Under the pieces are notes generated by a model that did not search any database, had not been told where the DNA came from, and worked only from the letters and a program-made list of their open reading frames with translations. A program made the translations under genes and the position numbers. A DNA stretch of 64,000 bases from Streptomyces diacarni (lineage in GTDB: Bacteria; Actinomycetota; Actinomycetes; Streptomycetales; Streptomycetaceae). The DNA is taken from the NCBI RefSeq assembly GCF_003323715.1, contig NZ_QOIN01000045.1:124001-188000 (forward strand), given 5' to 3'. Of the stretch, positions 10,661-18,993 are shown one piece after another (position 1 is the first letter of the stretch; each line of letters starts with the position of its first letter).

Positions 10661-10720
10661 CTCCCCCAGCTACCTCCCCCAGCCTCCGGCCGGGCGGTGC
10701 CCCCAGGCGGTGCCCCCAGC
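10661..10720. repeat. Streptomyces-type G/C intergenic repeat
   Basis: Between hisB and the 54-residue gene lie repeated blocks related to CCCCCAGC (four copies) joined by the palindromic element CCTCCGGCCGGG. Read on the minus strand this is the familiar CTGGGGGAGG / GGGGGCACCGCC pattern scattered in streptomycete intergenic DNA. It directly follows the hisB stop and could act as an RNA stem or simply be an inactive repeat. Confidence 0.55.
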
Positions 10721-11311
10721 TCACAGGGCGCCCTTGGTGGAGGGGATGCCCGTCTGGCGCGGGTCGATCTCGCTGGCGTAGCGCAGGGCGCGGGCCAGTG
10801 CCTTGAACTGGCACTCGACGATGTGGTGCGCGTTGCGCCCGTACGGGACGTGGACGTGCAGCGCGACCTGCGCCTGGGCCACGAAGGACTCCAGGATGTG
10901 CCGGGTCATCGTCGTGTCGTAGGAGCCGATCATCGGGGCGATGTTCTCGGGCTCGGTGTGCACGAGGTAGGGGCGGCCCGACAGGTCGACGGTCACCTGG
11001 GCGAGCGACTCGTCCAGCGGCACCGAGGCGTTCGCGAACCGGACGATGCCGCGCTTGTCCCCGAGCGCCTGGCGGAAGGCCGCGCCCAGCGCCAGCGAGG
11101 TGTCCTCGATGGTGTGGTGGCTGTCGATGTGCAGGTCGCCGTCGGTCTTGACCGTCAGGTCGAACAGACCGTGGCGGCCGAGCTGGTCGAGCATGTGGTC
11201 GTAGAAGCCCACACCCGTCGAGACGTCGACCTCGCCGGTGCCGTCGAGATCGATCTCGACGGTGACGGACGTCTCCTTGGTGGTGCGCTCCACCCGGCCC
11301 TTGCGCGTCAT
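10721..11311 (-). CDS. hisB: Imidazoleglycerol-phosphate dehydratase
   Basis: 196 residues, the monofunctional form. GVGFYDHMLDQLGRHG, DSHHTIEDT and NAHHIVECQFKALARALR supply the metal-binding His/Glu clusters of this dimanganese enzyme. It converts IGP to imidazole acetol phosphate, the substrate of HisC. Its ATG overlaps the hisC stop (ATGA). No HisN phosphatase domain is fused, so that step is encoded elsewhere. Confidence 0.96.
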   Translation of the reverse strand: MTRKGRVERTTKETSVTVEIDLDGTGEVDVSTGVGFYDHMLDQLGRHGLFDLTVKTDGDLHIDSHHTIEDTSLALGAAFRQALGDKRGIVRFANASVPLDESLAQVTVDLSGRPYLVHTEPENIAPMIGSYDTTMTRHILESFVAQAQVALHVHVPYGRNAHHIVECQFKALARALRYASEIDPRQTGIPSTKGAL

Positions 11312-12453
11312 GCTTCGCTCTTCTCCTTCAGCTCCTTCGTCACGGCTCGCACCGCGTCGAGGAAGGCGTCGTTCTCCTCAGGCGTCCCCGCCGAGACCCG
11401 CAGCCGGCCGGGCACACCGTTGTCCCTGACCAGCACCCCGTGCCCCAGCAGCGCCTCCCACACCGCGTGGGATCCGGCCGCCCCGTCGAAGCGGCCGAAC
11501 TGCACGAAGTTGGCGTCCGACGCGGTGACCTCGCAGCCCATGGCCCGCAGTTCGCGCACCAGCCGGTCGCGCTCGGTCTTCAGCTGCTCAACGTAGCCGA
11601 GCAGGGTGTCGGTGTACTCCAGCGCCGCCAGCGCCGTGGCCTGGGTGACGGCCGAGAGGTGGTACGGCAGCCGCACCAGCTGCACCGCGTCGACCACGGC
11701 CGGGTCGGCGGCCAGGTAGCCCAGCCGCAGCCCGGCGGCGCCGAACGCCTTGGACATGGTGCGCGAGAGCACCAGCGTGGGGCGGCCCTCGATCAGCGGC
11801 AGCAGCGAGGGGCGGTGCGAGAACTCGCCGTACGCCTCGTCCACCACCACCAGCGCGCCGTGTTCGCCACGGCCCGACCGCGCCGCCTGCGCCGCCTCGT
11901 ACAGCGCGAGCACCGTCTCCTCGGCGACGGCGGTGCCTGTCGGGTTGTTGGGCGAGCAGATGAAGACCACGTCGGGCCGGTGCTCGGCGATGGCGGCGAC
12001 GGCCGCCTCGGTGTCGATGGTGAAGTCGTCGTTGCGCGGCCCGGAGATCCAGCCGGTGCCGGTGCCGCGCGAGATCAGCGCGTGCATCGAGTACGAAGGA
12101 TCGAAGCCCAGCGCGACCCTGCCGGGGCCGCCGAAGGCCTGGAGGAGCTGCTGGAGCACCTCGTTGGAGCCGTTGGCCGCCCACACCTGCGCGCGCGTGA
12201 CGGGGTGCCCCGCGGTGCGCGACAGGTAGTCCGCGAGGCCGGTCCGCAGTTCGACCGCGTCGCGGTCCGGGTAGCGGTTCAGCTCGCGGGCCGCCTCGGT
12301 GACGCGCTCGGCGATCCGGGCGACCAGCTCCTCGGGGAGCGGGTAGGGGTTCTCGTTCGTGTTCAGCCGTACCGGCACGTCCAGCTGGGGCGCGCCGTAG
12401 GGGGACTTGCCGCGCAACTCCTCGCGGAGGGGGAGTTCGTCGAGAGTGCTCAC
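11308..12453 (-). CDS. hisC: Histidinol-phosphate aminotransferase
   Basis: 381 residues, fold-type I PLP aminotransferase. LNTNENPYPLP is the HisC N-terminal signature, FICSPNNPTG and VVDEAYGEFS bind PLP, and SRTMSKAFGAAGLRLGY contains the Schiff-base lysine. It transaminates imidazole acetol phosphate to histidinol phosphate. The GTG at 12453 overlaps the hisD stop (GTGA). An in-frame ATG at 12474 lies inside hisD and is less likely. Confidence 0.95.
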   Translation of the reverse strand: MSTLDELPLREELRGKSPYGAPQLDVPVRLNTNENPYPLPEELVARIAERVTEAARELNRYPDRDAVELRTGLADYLSRTAGHPVTRAQVWAANGSNEVLQQLLQAFGGPGRVALGFDPSYSMHALISRGTGTGWISGPRNDDFTIDTEAAVAAIAEHRPDVVFICSPNNPTGTAVAEETVLALYEAAQAARSGRGEHGALVVVDEAYGEFSHRPSLLPLIEGRPTLVLSRTMSKAFGAAGLRLGYLAADPAVVDAVQLVRLPYHLSAVTQATALAALEYTDTLLGYVEQLKTERDRLVRELRAMGCEVTASDANFVQFGRFDGAAGSHAVWEALLGHGVLVRDNGVPGRLRVSAGTPEENDAFLDAVRAVTKELKEKSEA

Positions 12454-13775
12454 GAGTCTTCGGGGACCTTCCATCCGAACCTCGCCCGCAGGGCCGCGCC
12501 GTGGGCCGGCAGGTCCTCCGCGTCGGCGAGGGCCACCACGTGCGAGGTGACCTCGGCGAGTGCTTCCTTCGTGTAGTCGACGACGTGGATGCCGCGCAGG
12601 AAGGACTGGACCGACAGGCCCGAGGAGTGGCAGGCGCAGCCGCCGGTGGGCAGCACGTGGTTGGAGCCCGCCGCGTAGTCGCCGAGCGAGACGGGCGCGT
12701 ACGCGCCGACGAAGACGGCGCCCGCGTTGACGACCCGGGCCGCCCACCCGGCGGCGTCCTCGGTCTGGATCTCCAGGTGCTCGGCGGCGTACGCGTTGAC
12801 GACGGCCAGGCCGCTGTCCAGGGAGTCGACGAGCACGATGCCCGACTGCCGGCCCGCCAGCGCCTCGGCGATGCGCTCGCTGTGCTTGGTGGCGGGCACC
12901 TGCGCCGCCAGCTCCGCCTCGACGGCCTCGGCCAGCGCCTCCGAGGGGGTGACCAGGACGGCGGCGGCCACCACGTCGTGCTCGGCCTGGCTGATCAGGT
13001 CGGCGGCGACGTGGGCCGGGTCGGCGGAGTCGTCGGCGAGGACGGCGATCTCCGTGGGTCCTGCTTCGGAGTCGATGCCGATGACGCCCTTGAGCAGCCG
13101 CTTGGCGGCCGCCACGTAGATGTTGCCGGGGCCCGTGACCAGCTGCACGGGGGCGCACTCGGCGGTGCCGTACGCGAACATCGCCACGGCCTGGGCGCCG
13201 CCGGCCGCGTACACCTCGTCCACGCCCAGCAGCGCGCAGGCGGCCAGGATGGTGGGGTGCGGCAGGCCGCCGAACTCCTTCTGCGCCGGCGAGGCGACGG
13301 CCAGCGCGCCGACGCCGGCCTCCTGCGCGGGCACCACGTTCATCACGACCGACGACGGGTAGACGGCCCGGCCGCCCGGCACGTACAGGCCGACGCGCTC
13401 GACGGGCACCCACCGCTCGGTGACGGTGCCGCCCGGCACGACCCGCACCGTGGAGTCGGTGCGCCGCTGGTCGCGGTGGACGATCCGGGCCCGCCTGATC
13501 GACTCCTCCAGCGCGGCCCGCACGGCCGGATCCAGCTCTTCGAGCGCCTTCGTCAGCGCCTCGGCCGGCACCCGCGACCGCTCCAGCCGGACGCCGTCGA
13601 ACTGCTCCGTGTACTCGATCACCGCCGCCGCGCCGCGATGCCGCACGTCGTCGCAGATGGGCCGCACCTTGTGCAGGGCGGCCTCGACGTCGAGCTCGGC
13701 ACGGGGCAGCAGGTCGCGGTCGATGGTTCCGCCCGCGGCGGGCGAGGAACCACGCAGATCGATTCGGGAGATCAC
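12450..13775 (-). CDS. hisD: Histidinol dehydrogenase
   Basis: 441 residues, the usual Streptomyces length, starting ISRIDLRG. The motif GPTEIAVLADDSADP and the following AEHD are family signatures; the HisD zinc and catalytic residues (including the His pairs in SEHD-like and HLE motifs, HLEIQTED) are present. It oxidises histidinol to histidine in two NAD steps and is the first gene of the cluster. GGAGGT directly abuts the GTG at 13775 on the minus strand, unusually close for a ribosome site; an earlier GAGAG may serve instead. Confidence 0.95.
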   Translation of the reverse strand: MISRIDLRGSSPAAGGTIDRDLLPRAELDVEAALHKVRPICDDVRHRGAAAVIEYTEQFDGVRLERSRVPAEALTKALEELDPAVRAALEESIRRARIVHRDQRRTDSTVRVVPGGTVTERWVPVERVGLYVPGGRAVYPSSVVMNVVPAQEAGVGALAVASPAQKEFGGLPHPTILAACALLGVDEVYAAGGAQAVAMFAYGTAECAPVQLVTGPGNIYVAAAKRLLKGVIGIDSEAGPTEIAVLADDSADPAHVAADLISQAEHDVVAAAVLVTPSEALAEAVEAELAAQVPATKHSERIAEALAGRQSGIVLVDSLDSGLAVVNAYAAEHLEIQTEDAAGWAARVVNAGAVFVGAYAPVSLGDYAAGSNHVLPTGGCACHSSGLSVQSFLRGIHVVDYTKEALAEVTSHVVALADAEDLPAHGAALRARFGWKVPEDS

Positions 13776-13812
13776 ACCTCCAAGTCTCTCAGACCCGCGG
13801 CGCGTGTCCGCC

Positions 13813-13837
13813 GCCCGTATCAGAGGCTGATACGGGC
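13813..13837. promoter_or_regulatory. Perfect 11-base palindrome, candidate operator upstream of hisD
   Basis: GCCCGTATCAG at 13813-13823 and its exact complement at 13827-13837 flank a 3-base centre. It lies 38-62 bases upstream of the hisD start and about 180 bases upstream of the divergent 14016 gene. The position suits an operator or a 5' leader stem-loop for the his operon. I do not recognise the protein that would bind it. Confidence 0.6.
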
Positions 13838-14015
13838 CGGGAGGCGTTCCACACGACCACACGGGAGGTTTGTCGCCTCGTGCGTTCATCCCGTCACAGA
13901 GCGGGAAGAGGAGCGGTACGACCATCACGTTCGCACCCGCGGCCACGGCCTGGACCACGGCCCGCGCCGTCGGGGCTGCGCGGACGTGACCGCCAGGAGA
14001 CGACGAGGGGGAGAC

Positions 14016-15635
14016 GTGAGCGAGCCAGCGGACTCCGGCGAGCCGCCGCCGGAGCTGCGGTTGACGACCGCCGAGTGGGGGCTGTGGCAGGCCTTCCGCA
14101 ACGGTACCGAGCACGATCTGCGCTGCGGTGAACCCGAACTGGACGACCCGAACGGCGACCATCCCTGGGGCCCCGAGCGCACCGTGCGGGCCCGGGTGAT
14201 CGCTCTGCTGCTGCTGCACGGCCCTCCGCCGCTGCTGGGCCGGGTGGCGTCGCTCCACCTGACCGGCGCGTTGGTCACCGGCTGCCTCGACCTGGCGGGC
14301 GGCTCCGTCGAGCCGTACTTCGAGCTGCGGTCGTGCCGCTTCGAGGACGAGGTGCGGATGCCGGAGGCGCGGGTGAACACCGCGCGCTTCGTCGACTGCT
14401 ACCTGCCCCGCTTCGACGCCGCACGGCTGACCACCGACGGTGACCTGCACCTGCCCCGGTGCAGCATCCCGGAGGGCATCAAGCTGACGGACGCCACCAT
14501 CGGCACCGACCTGCTGCTGAACGAGGCCACCGTCGGCAGCGGGCGGCGCACCCGCGCCATCGCCGCCGACGGCGTCCACGTCTCCCAGGAGCTCCAGGCC
14601 AGCCTGCTGGTCACCGACGGGCAGGTCAGCCTGCGCGGCGCCGCGGTCGGCAGCTCTTTGCACATGTTCGGCTCCGTCCTGCGCAATCCGCGCGGCCGCG
14701 TGGCCCTGTACGCGCCGCAGATGACCGTCGACCAGGTGGCCAGCTTCGCCGACGCGGGCCGCACCAACGCCCTCCAGCTCTACGGCGCCACCCCGCCGAC
14801 CGGTACCCGCTACGACTTCTCCACCCAGGGCGGCACACGCTGGAGGACCAAACACTTCGAGTGCACCGGCGGCATGGTGCTGGACGACGGGCGGTTCGGC
14901 TCCTCACTGGTGATCGACAACGCCCGGCTGGAGATGCAGCGGGACCAGGAGCTGTCGCTGCGGCGCATCACCACGCCGGAGCTGACCTTCACCCCCCAGC
15001 TGCCCGAGCGCGGCCTGGTCGTGCTCTCGGGGGCGGGCGTGGAGAAGCTGATGGACCGCGCCTCCAGCTGGCCGCAGGACCACCGGCTGTGGATGGCGGG
15101 CTTCACCTACGCGCACGCCATCCCCAAGGAAGGCCACTTCAACGTCCGCGAGCGGCTCCAGTGGATCAACGCGGCCACCGCCGAGTACGCGCCCGAGCCG
15201 TACGAACAGCTCGCGGCGATGTACCGCAACAGCGGTGAGGACACCAACGCGCGGATCGTGCTGCTGGCCAAACAGCGCCGCCGCCGGGAGACGCTGCCGC
15301 TGCCCGGCAAGGTGTGGGGCGTCCTGCAGGACTGGACGGTGGCCTACGGCTACCGCCCGGCCCAGGCCGCGCTGTGGATGGCCGTCCTGTGGCTGACCGG
15401 GGCACTGCTGTTCGAGGCGCACCGGCCGGCCGCGCTCAAGGACGGCGAGGCACCGCACTGGAACGCCACCCTCTACGCGCTGGACCTGCTGCTGCCCGTC
15501 ATCTCCTTCGGCCAGGACACGGCCTGGGACCCGGCGGGCGGCTACCAGTGGATCGCCGCCGTGCTGGTCCTCGCGGGCTGGGTGCTGGCCACGACCGTCG
15601 CCGCGGGCGCCACCCGACTGCTGCGCCGCCAGTAG
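14016..15635 (+). CDS. Repeat-rich membrane protein with C-terminal helices (often called membrane-associated oxidoreductase)
   Basis: 539 residues starting at a GTG preceded by AGGGGGAG. Residues about 60-300 contain irregular repeats such as LTGALVTGCLDLAG, ARFVDCYLP and IGTDLLLNEATVG, with regular Leu/Ala/Gly spacing like a pentapeptide or beta-helix fold. Two membrane segments lie near the C-terminus (about 446-463 and 505-530) separated by a hydrophilic loop containing FGQDTAWDP. Database entries of this shape are often named membrane-associated oxidoreductase, but I see no NAD, flavin or metal motif. The location is probably cytoplasmic with membrane anchoring. Function unknown. Confidence 0.72.
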   Translation: MSEPADSGEPPPELRLTTAEWGLWQAFRNGTEHDLRCGEPELDDPNGDHPWGPERTVRARVIALLLLHGPPPLLGRVASLHLTGALVTGCLDLAGGSVEPYFELRSCRFEDEVRMPEARVNTARFVDCYLPRFDAARLTTDGDLHLPRCSIPEGIKLTDATIGTDLLLNEATVGSGRRTRAIAADGVHVSQELQASLLVTDGQVSLRGAAVGSSLHMFGSVLRNPRGRVALYAPQMTVDQVASFADAGRTNALQLYGATPPTGTRYDFSTQGGTRWRTKHFECTGGMVLDDGRFGSSLVIDNARLEMQRDQELSLRRITTPELTFTPQLPERGLVVLSGAGVEKLMDRASSWPQDHRLWMAGFTYAHAIPKEGHFNVRERLQWINAATAEYAPEPYEQLAAMYRNSGEDTNARIVLLAKQRRRRETLPLPGKVWGVLQDWTVAYGYRPAQAALWMAVLWLTGALLFEAHRPAALKDGEAPHWNATLYALDLLLPVISFGQDTAWDPAGGYQWIAAVLVLAGWVLATTVAAGATRLLRRQ

Positions 15636-15638
15636 CCC

Positions 15639-15713
15639 GGCCCTTACGCGGCCCCGCCTTCCGCGGCGGCGGCAGCGGCCTTGCGGCGGCGGTGGCGGGG
15701 CCGCGTAAGGGCC
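15639..15713. terminator. Long inverted repeat after the 14016 gene
   Basis: Perfect 20-base arms (15639-15658 and 15694-15713) surround a 35-base G/C-rich loop. It begins 4 bases after the TAG at 15633-15635. A terminator is the simplest reading, but there is no T-tract and the loop is long. Confidence 0.6.
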
Positions 15714-15777
15714 GCACGGGGGCCGCACAGCACACCAAGGCCCCCTTCAGCCGCCGGAGGCTTTAGGCTTACCCGTT

Positions 15778-16599
15778 GTGACAACCGCGCTTCCGCTCTT
15801 CCCCCTCAACTCGGTGCTGTTCCCGGGCCTGGTGCTGCCGCTGAACATCTTCGAGCCGCGGTACCGCGCGCTGATGCGTGACCTGCTCGCGCTTCCCGAG
15901 GACGCGCCGCGCCGCTTCGGCGTCGTCGCCATCCGGGACGGCCGCGAGGTCGCGCCGACGGCCACCGGCATGCCCGACTCGGCGCCAGCGCAAGGCACCG
16001 ACCCGACCGCGGGCTTCGGCCCCGACCCGATCAAGTCGTTCTACACCGTCGGCTGCGTCGCCGACGCCTCGACGATCCGCGAACGCGCCGCCGGACTCGG
16101 CGGACCGGACGACGAGGACGAGAACGACGACGACGGGACGGCGACCGACGCCGATCCGCGGGCCGCCAGTACGGGATACGAGGTGCTGGCCACCGGCACC
16201 ACGCGCTTCCGGCTGCTGTCCGTGGACGCCTCGGGGCCGTATCTGACCGGCGAGGTCGAGGAGTTGCCCGAAGAGGAGGGCGACGAGGCCGGCGCGCTGG
16301 CCTCCGGCGTGCTGCACGCCTTCCGCGGCTACCAGAAGCGGCTGGCCGGCGCCCGCGAGAGGACTCTCGCCGCCGGAGCGGAACAGGACCTGCCGGACGA
16401 TCCGTCGGTCGTCTCCTACCTGGTCGCCGCCGCCACCGTGCTGGACACGCCCGCCAAGCAGCGGCTGCTCCAGGCGCCCGACACCGCGACCCGGCTCGCC
16501 GACGAGCTGAAGCTGCTGCGCAGGGAGACAGCCGTCATCGGCAAGCTGCCCTCGCTGCCCGCGGCCGACCTGACCAGGACCCCGACGAGCCAGAACTGA
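15778..16599 (+). CDS. LON substrate-binding-domain protein
   Basis: 273 residues. LPLFPLNSVLFPGLVLPLNI and FEPRYRALMRDLL are typical of the N-terminal domain of Lon protease (PF02190). There is no AAA or protease domain, so this is a stand-alone LON domain. Residues about 110-130 form a very acidic insert (DDEDENDDDG). It may bind peptides or unfolded proteins. A TAGGCT -10-like box (15764-15769) ends 8 bases before the GTG, indicating a leaderless mRNA. The following ybaK gene starts 20 bases later and is likely cotranscribed. Confidence 0.85.
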   Translation: MTTALPLFPLNSVLFPGLVLPLNIFEPRYRALMRDLLALPEDAPRRFGVVAIRDGREVAPTATGMPDSAPAQGTDPTAGFGPDPIKSFYTVGCVADASTIRERAAGLGGPDDEDENDDDGTATDADPRAASTGYEVLATGTTRFRLLSVDASGPYLTGEVEELPEEEGDEAGALASGVLHAFRGYQKRLAGARERTLAAGAEQDLPDDPSVVSYLVAAATVLDTPAKQRLLQAPDTATRLADELKLLRRETAVIGKLPSLPAADLTRTPTSQN

Positions 16600-16619
16600 C
16601 GAGCGCCGGAGCGGCACAC

Positions 16620-17117
16620 GTGGCGAGGAAGAACAGGCGGCAGGGGTCGGCGACCCCCGCGATCGTGGCCGCCACCGAGGCGGGGATCTCCTTCGAGACC
16701 CACGCCTACGAGCACGACGCGGCGGCCGCCTCCTACGGCGAGGAAGCCGCCGAGGCCCTCGGCGTTCCCGCACAGCGGGTCTTCAAGACGCTGGTGGCCG
16801 AGGTCGACGGCGCCCTGACGGTGGCCGTCGTCCCGGTGTCGGCCTCGCTCGACCTCAAGGCACTGGCGTCCGCCCGCGGCGGCAAACGCGCCGTCATGGC
16901 CGACCCGGCCGCCGCCGAACGCACCACCGGATACGTCCGCGGCGGCATCTCCCCGCTGGGCCAGCGCAAGCCGCTGCCCACCGTCCTGGACGCCTCCGCC
17001 GGGGAACACCCCACCATCTGCGTCTCCGCGGGCCGCCGCGGCCTGGAGATCGAACTCGCGCCGGGCGACCTGGCCGCGCTGACCGGGGCCGTGCTGGCCC
17101 CGGTGGCCCGCGCCTGA
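16620..17117 (+). CDS. ybaK: YbaK/EbsC-type Cys-tRNA(Pro) deacylase
   Basis: 165 residues. The motif RVFKTLVAEVDG carries the conserved Lys of the YbaK active site, and ISPLGQRKPLPTVLD and SAGRRGLEIELAP are also typical. It removes cysteine mischarged onto tRNA-Pro in trans. The GTG start at 16620 is 20 bases after the LON-domain gene. The fold call is firm, while YbaK and other trans-editing relatives are hard to separate by eye. Confidence 0.88.
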   Translation: MARKNRRQGSATPAIVAATEAGISFETHAYEHDAAAASYGEEAAEALGVPAQRVFKTLVAEVDGALTVAVVPVSASLDLKALASARGGKRAVMADPAAAERTTGYVRGGISPLGQRKPLPTVLDASAGEHPTICVSAGRRGLEIELAPGDLAALTGAVLAPVARA

Positions 17118-17186
17118 GCCCCGGACCGGGCACGGGGGCCCTTCCCCCGGGCACGGAGCTGTACCCCGTCCGCGCCGGGGCTCAGG
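17113..17186. terminator. Bidirectional terminator built from the two stop regions
   Basis: CCTGAGCCCCGG at 17113-17124 is repeated inverted at 17175-17186, so each arm contains a stop codon, that of ybaK (17115-17117) and that of the convergent 17182 gene. A second short G/C stem (CGGGGG...CCCCCG) lies in the loop. It should stop transcription in both directions. Confidence 0.6.
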
Positions 17187-17865
17187 ACTCCCAGTCCTGG
17201 GGCTGCGCGGCCCCCGCGTCGGGCGTCTCGCGGGGCCCGAACAGCGCGGTGGTCACCAGGTGCACGAGGGTCGCCGCGACCGGCCACGCCAACAGCATCC
17301 CGTAGGCGTGCAGTTCCAGCGGGGCGTCGAAGGTGGCGCCCTTGCCCGCGGCGCGCGCGGCGGCGGGCAGATCGGTTTCGGGGCCGAACCACACGCCGAC
17401 CCGCCACGCCAGCACGGAGCCCAGCAGCCCGCCGAGCGCCAGGCCGACCACGAGGCCGACGCCGCCGCGCCTGCGCACCGCGAAGAGCACCAGGCCCGAG
17501 ACCGCGCCGAAAGCCAGACCGAGCAGCGCGAAGACGCCCTCGGCGCCGATGGCCTGCTCGCCCTCCGGGTCCTTGAACAGGACGACCTCGCCGTTGTTGT
17601 AGAGCGGCACCCGCGGAGCCAGCCACAGCCACAGCAGGCCCATCGCGATCCCGACGACGGCGACGGCCACCGCGCACACGGCGGCCTCCCGCAGCTCGCG
17701 CCGGACAAGAGGCCCGCCCTCACCGCCGTAGCCCGCCTCCACGCCGTACGGAGGCGTCGGCTGCGGCGCCGCGGGACCGGTGCCGGGCTGTTCGCCCGGC
17801 GCCGGCCTGGGCGATCCGGCGTGCGGGTGGTCGGGGTCGTGCTCAGAGGGCGTCGGTACGGTCAC
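17182..17865 (-). CDS. Conserved membrane protein, DUF2567-like
   Basis: 227 residues. The first 55 are Pro/Gly/His-rich, then four hydrophobic segments follow (about 62-84, 110-130, 136-156, 185-208). The layout, with LYNNGEVVLFKDPEGEQAI between helices 1 and 2, resembles actinobacterial DUF2567 membrane proteins; this assignment is tentative. The GTG at 17865 is the best start since the frame upstream is intergenic. It lies 68 bases downstream of the ABC permease and may belong to that operon. Confidence 0.7.
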   Translation of the reverse strand: MTVPTPSEHDPDHPHAGSPRPAPGEQPGTGPAAPQPTPPYGVEAGYGGEGGPLVRRELREAAVCAVAVAVVGIAMGLLWLWLAPRVPLYNNGEVVLFKDPEGEQAIGAEGVFALLGLAFGAVSGLVLFAVRRRGGVGLVVGLALGGLLGSVLAWRVGVWFGPETDLPAAARAAGKGATFDAPLELHAYGMLLAWPVAATLVHLVTTALFGPRETPDAGAAQPQDWES

Positions 17866-17933
17866 GGACCCATCGTGCCAGGCCCGTGCGGTGCGGGCGG
17901 CCCCGGCCCTCGCGGCCGCGCGCCCACGGGGCG

Positions 17934-18839
17934 TCAGCGGGTGGCCGCCCACCGGTAGGCGCGGGTGGCGACGGCGAGGGACAGCACCCCGACGGCGGCA
18001 CACACCCCGAGGTCGACCAGGACCCTCCCCCAGTCGGGGTGCGCCTCGAAAGTGTGCGCGAAGGCCTCCACGCCGTACGTCGACGGCAGCAGGTCCCGCG
18101 CCCAGCCCACGACCGTCGGCAGCCCGCTCCCCGGCAGCACGCCCAGCAGCAGCGCCGCCGACATCCCCAGCTGGCCCCCCAGCGTCGCCAGCTCGGGACG
18201 CGGCGCCAGCAGCCCCAGCGCGGCGCCGAGGCCCGCCAGCGCCGCCCCGGCCAGCGGCACGACGGCGACGAGCACCCACAGCCCGCTCAGCGGCAGTTGG
18301 AAGAGCAGACTGCCCACCACCGCGGTGACCGCCACACCCGGCACCGTGAACGACGCGTACGCGGCCGCGGCACCCAGCACCACGGAGGCGGCGGGCACCG
18401 GCAGCGTCGCGTAGTGGTCCAGGCCGCCCCCGGCACGCAGCTGCCCGAAGTACTGGGCCAGCAGATTGAGCGCCACGAAGGCGACGACCAGCACGCTCGA
18501 CCCGGCCACGACGGCACGCGCCTCCGCACCGCCGTCCACCACGCCGCGCAGCAGGATCATGATGCCCAGCGACTGGAACGTCGCCACGAACAGCAGCGGA
18601 ATCCGCGCCACCCGCGCCCGCGAGAGCTGCGCCCGGTAGACCGCACCCAACGCGGGCCACCACCGCGCCCTCGGCGCCAGGGGCACGCTGCTCAGGGCGG
18701 CGGGGTGCGCCGGGCGCGGGGGGCGGGCCGCCGCTTCCGCGGGTGGCGGTGCCGCTTCGTCGGGACCTGCCGGCCGCGCCGGTGCCGGCGCGGTCTCGTC
18801 CGTGTGTCGGCTGTCCGCCGTGGCCGCCGTCGTTCTCAT
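17934..18839 (-). CDS. ABC-2 type transporter permease
   Basis: 301 residues. A Pro/Ala-rich N-terminus of about 65 residues is followed by about six hydrophobic helices, with the ABC-2 membrane pattern including GLDHYATLPVPAASVVLGAA. It pairs with the ATP-binding gene at 18994 on the same strand, 154 bases upstream. Together they form a probable exporter for a drug, lipid or polysaccharide; the substrate is not evident. Confidence 0.83.
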   Translation of the reverse strand: MRTTAATADSRHTDETAPAPARPAGPDEAAPPPAEAAARPPRPAHPAALSSVPLAPRARWWPALGAVYRAQLSRARVARIPLLFVATFQSLGIMILLRGVVDGGAEARAVVAGSSVLVVAFVALNLLAQYFGQLRAGGGLDHYATLPVPAASVVLGAAAAYASFTVPGVAVTAVVGSLLFQLPLSGLWVLVAVVPLAGAALAGLGAALGLLAPRPELATLGGQLGMSAALLLGVLPGSGLPTVVGWARDLLPSTYGVEAFAHTFEAHPDWGRVLVDLGVCAAVGVLSLAVATRAYRWAATR

Positions 18840-18993
18840 CCCAGCTCGCTCCTGACATCCCGCGCGCCGGGCCGCCTCGTCCCGTGCCGCCTCGTCGTGC
18901 CGTCTTCCGCCCGCGCGCCGGACCGCCGGAGACGGACGTCGTGGCCCGGCGCCGGTGCGCGTCCGCGACCGCCGCGGACGGTGCGGGCCGCCC

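Noticed and set aside
14016..15635. The name membrane-associated oxidoreductase
   Set aside because: No NAD, FAD or metal-binding motif is visible; only the repeat region and helices are.
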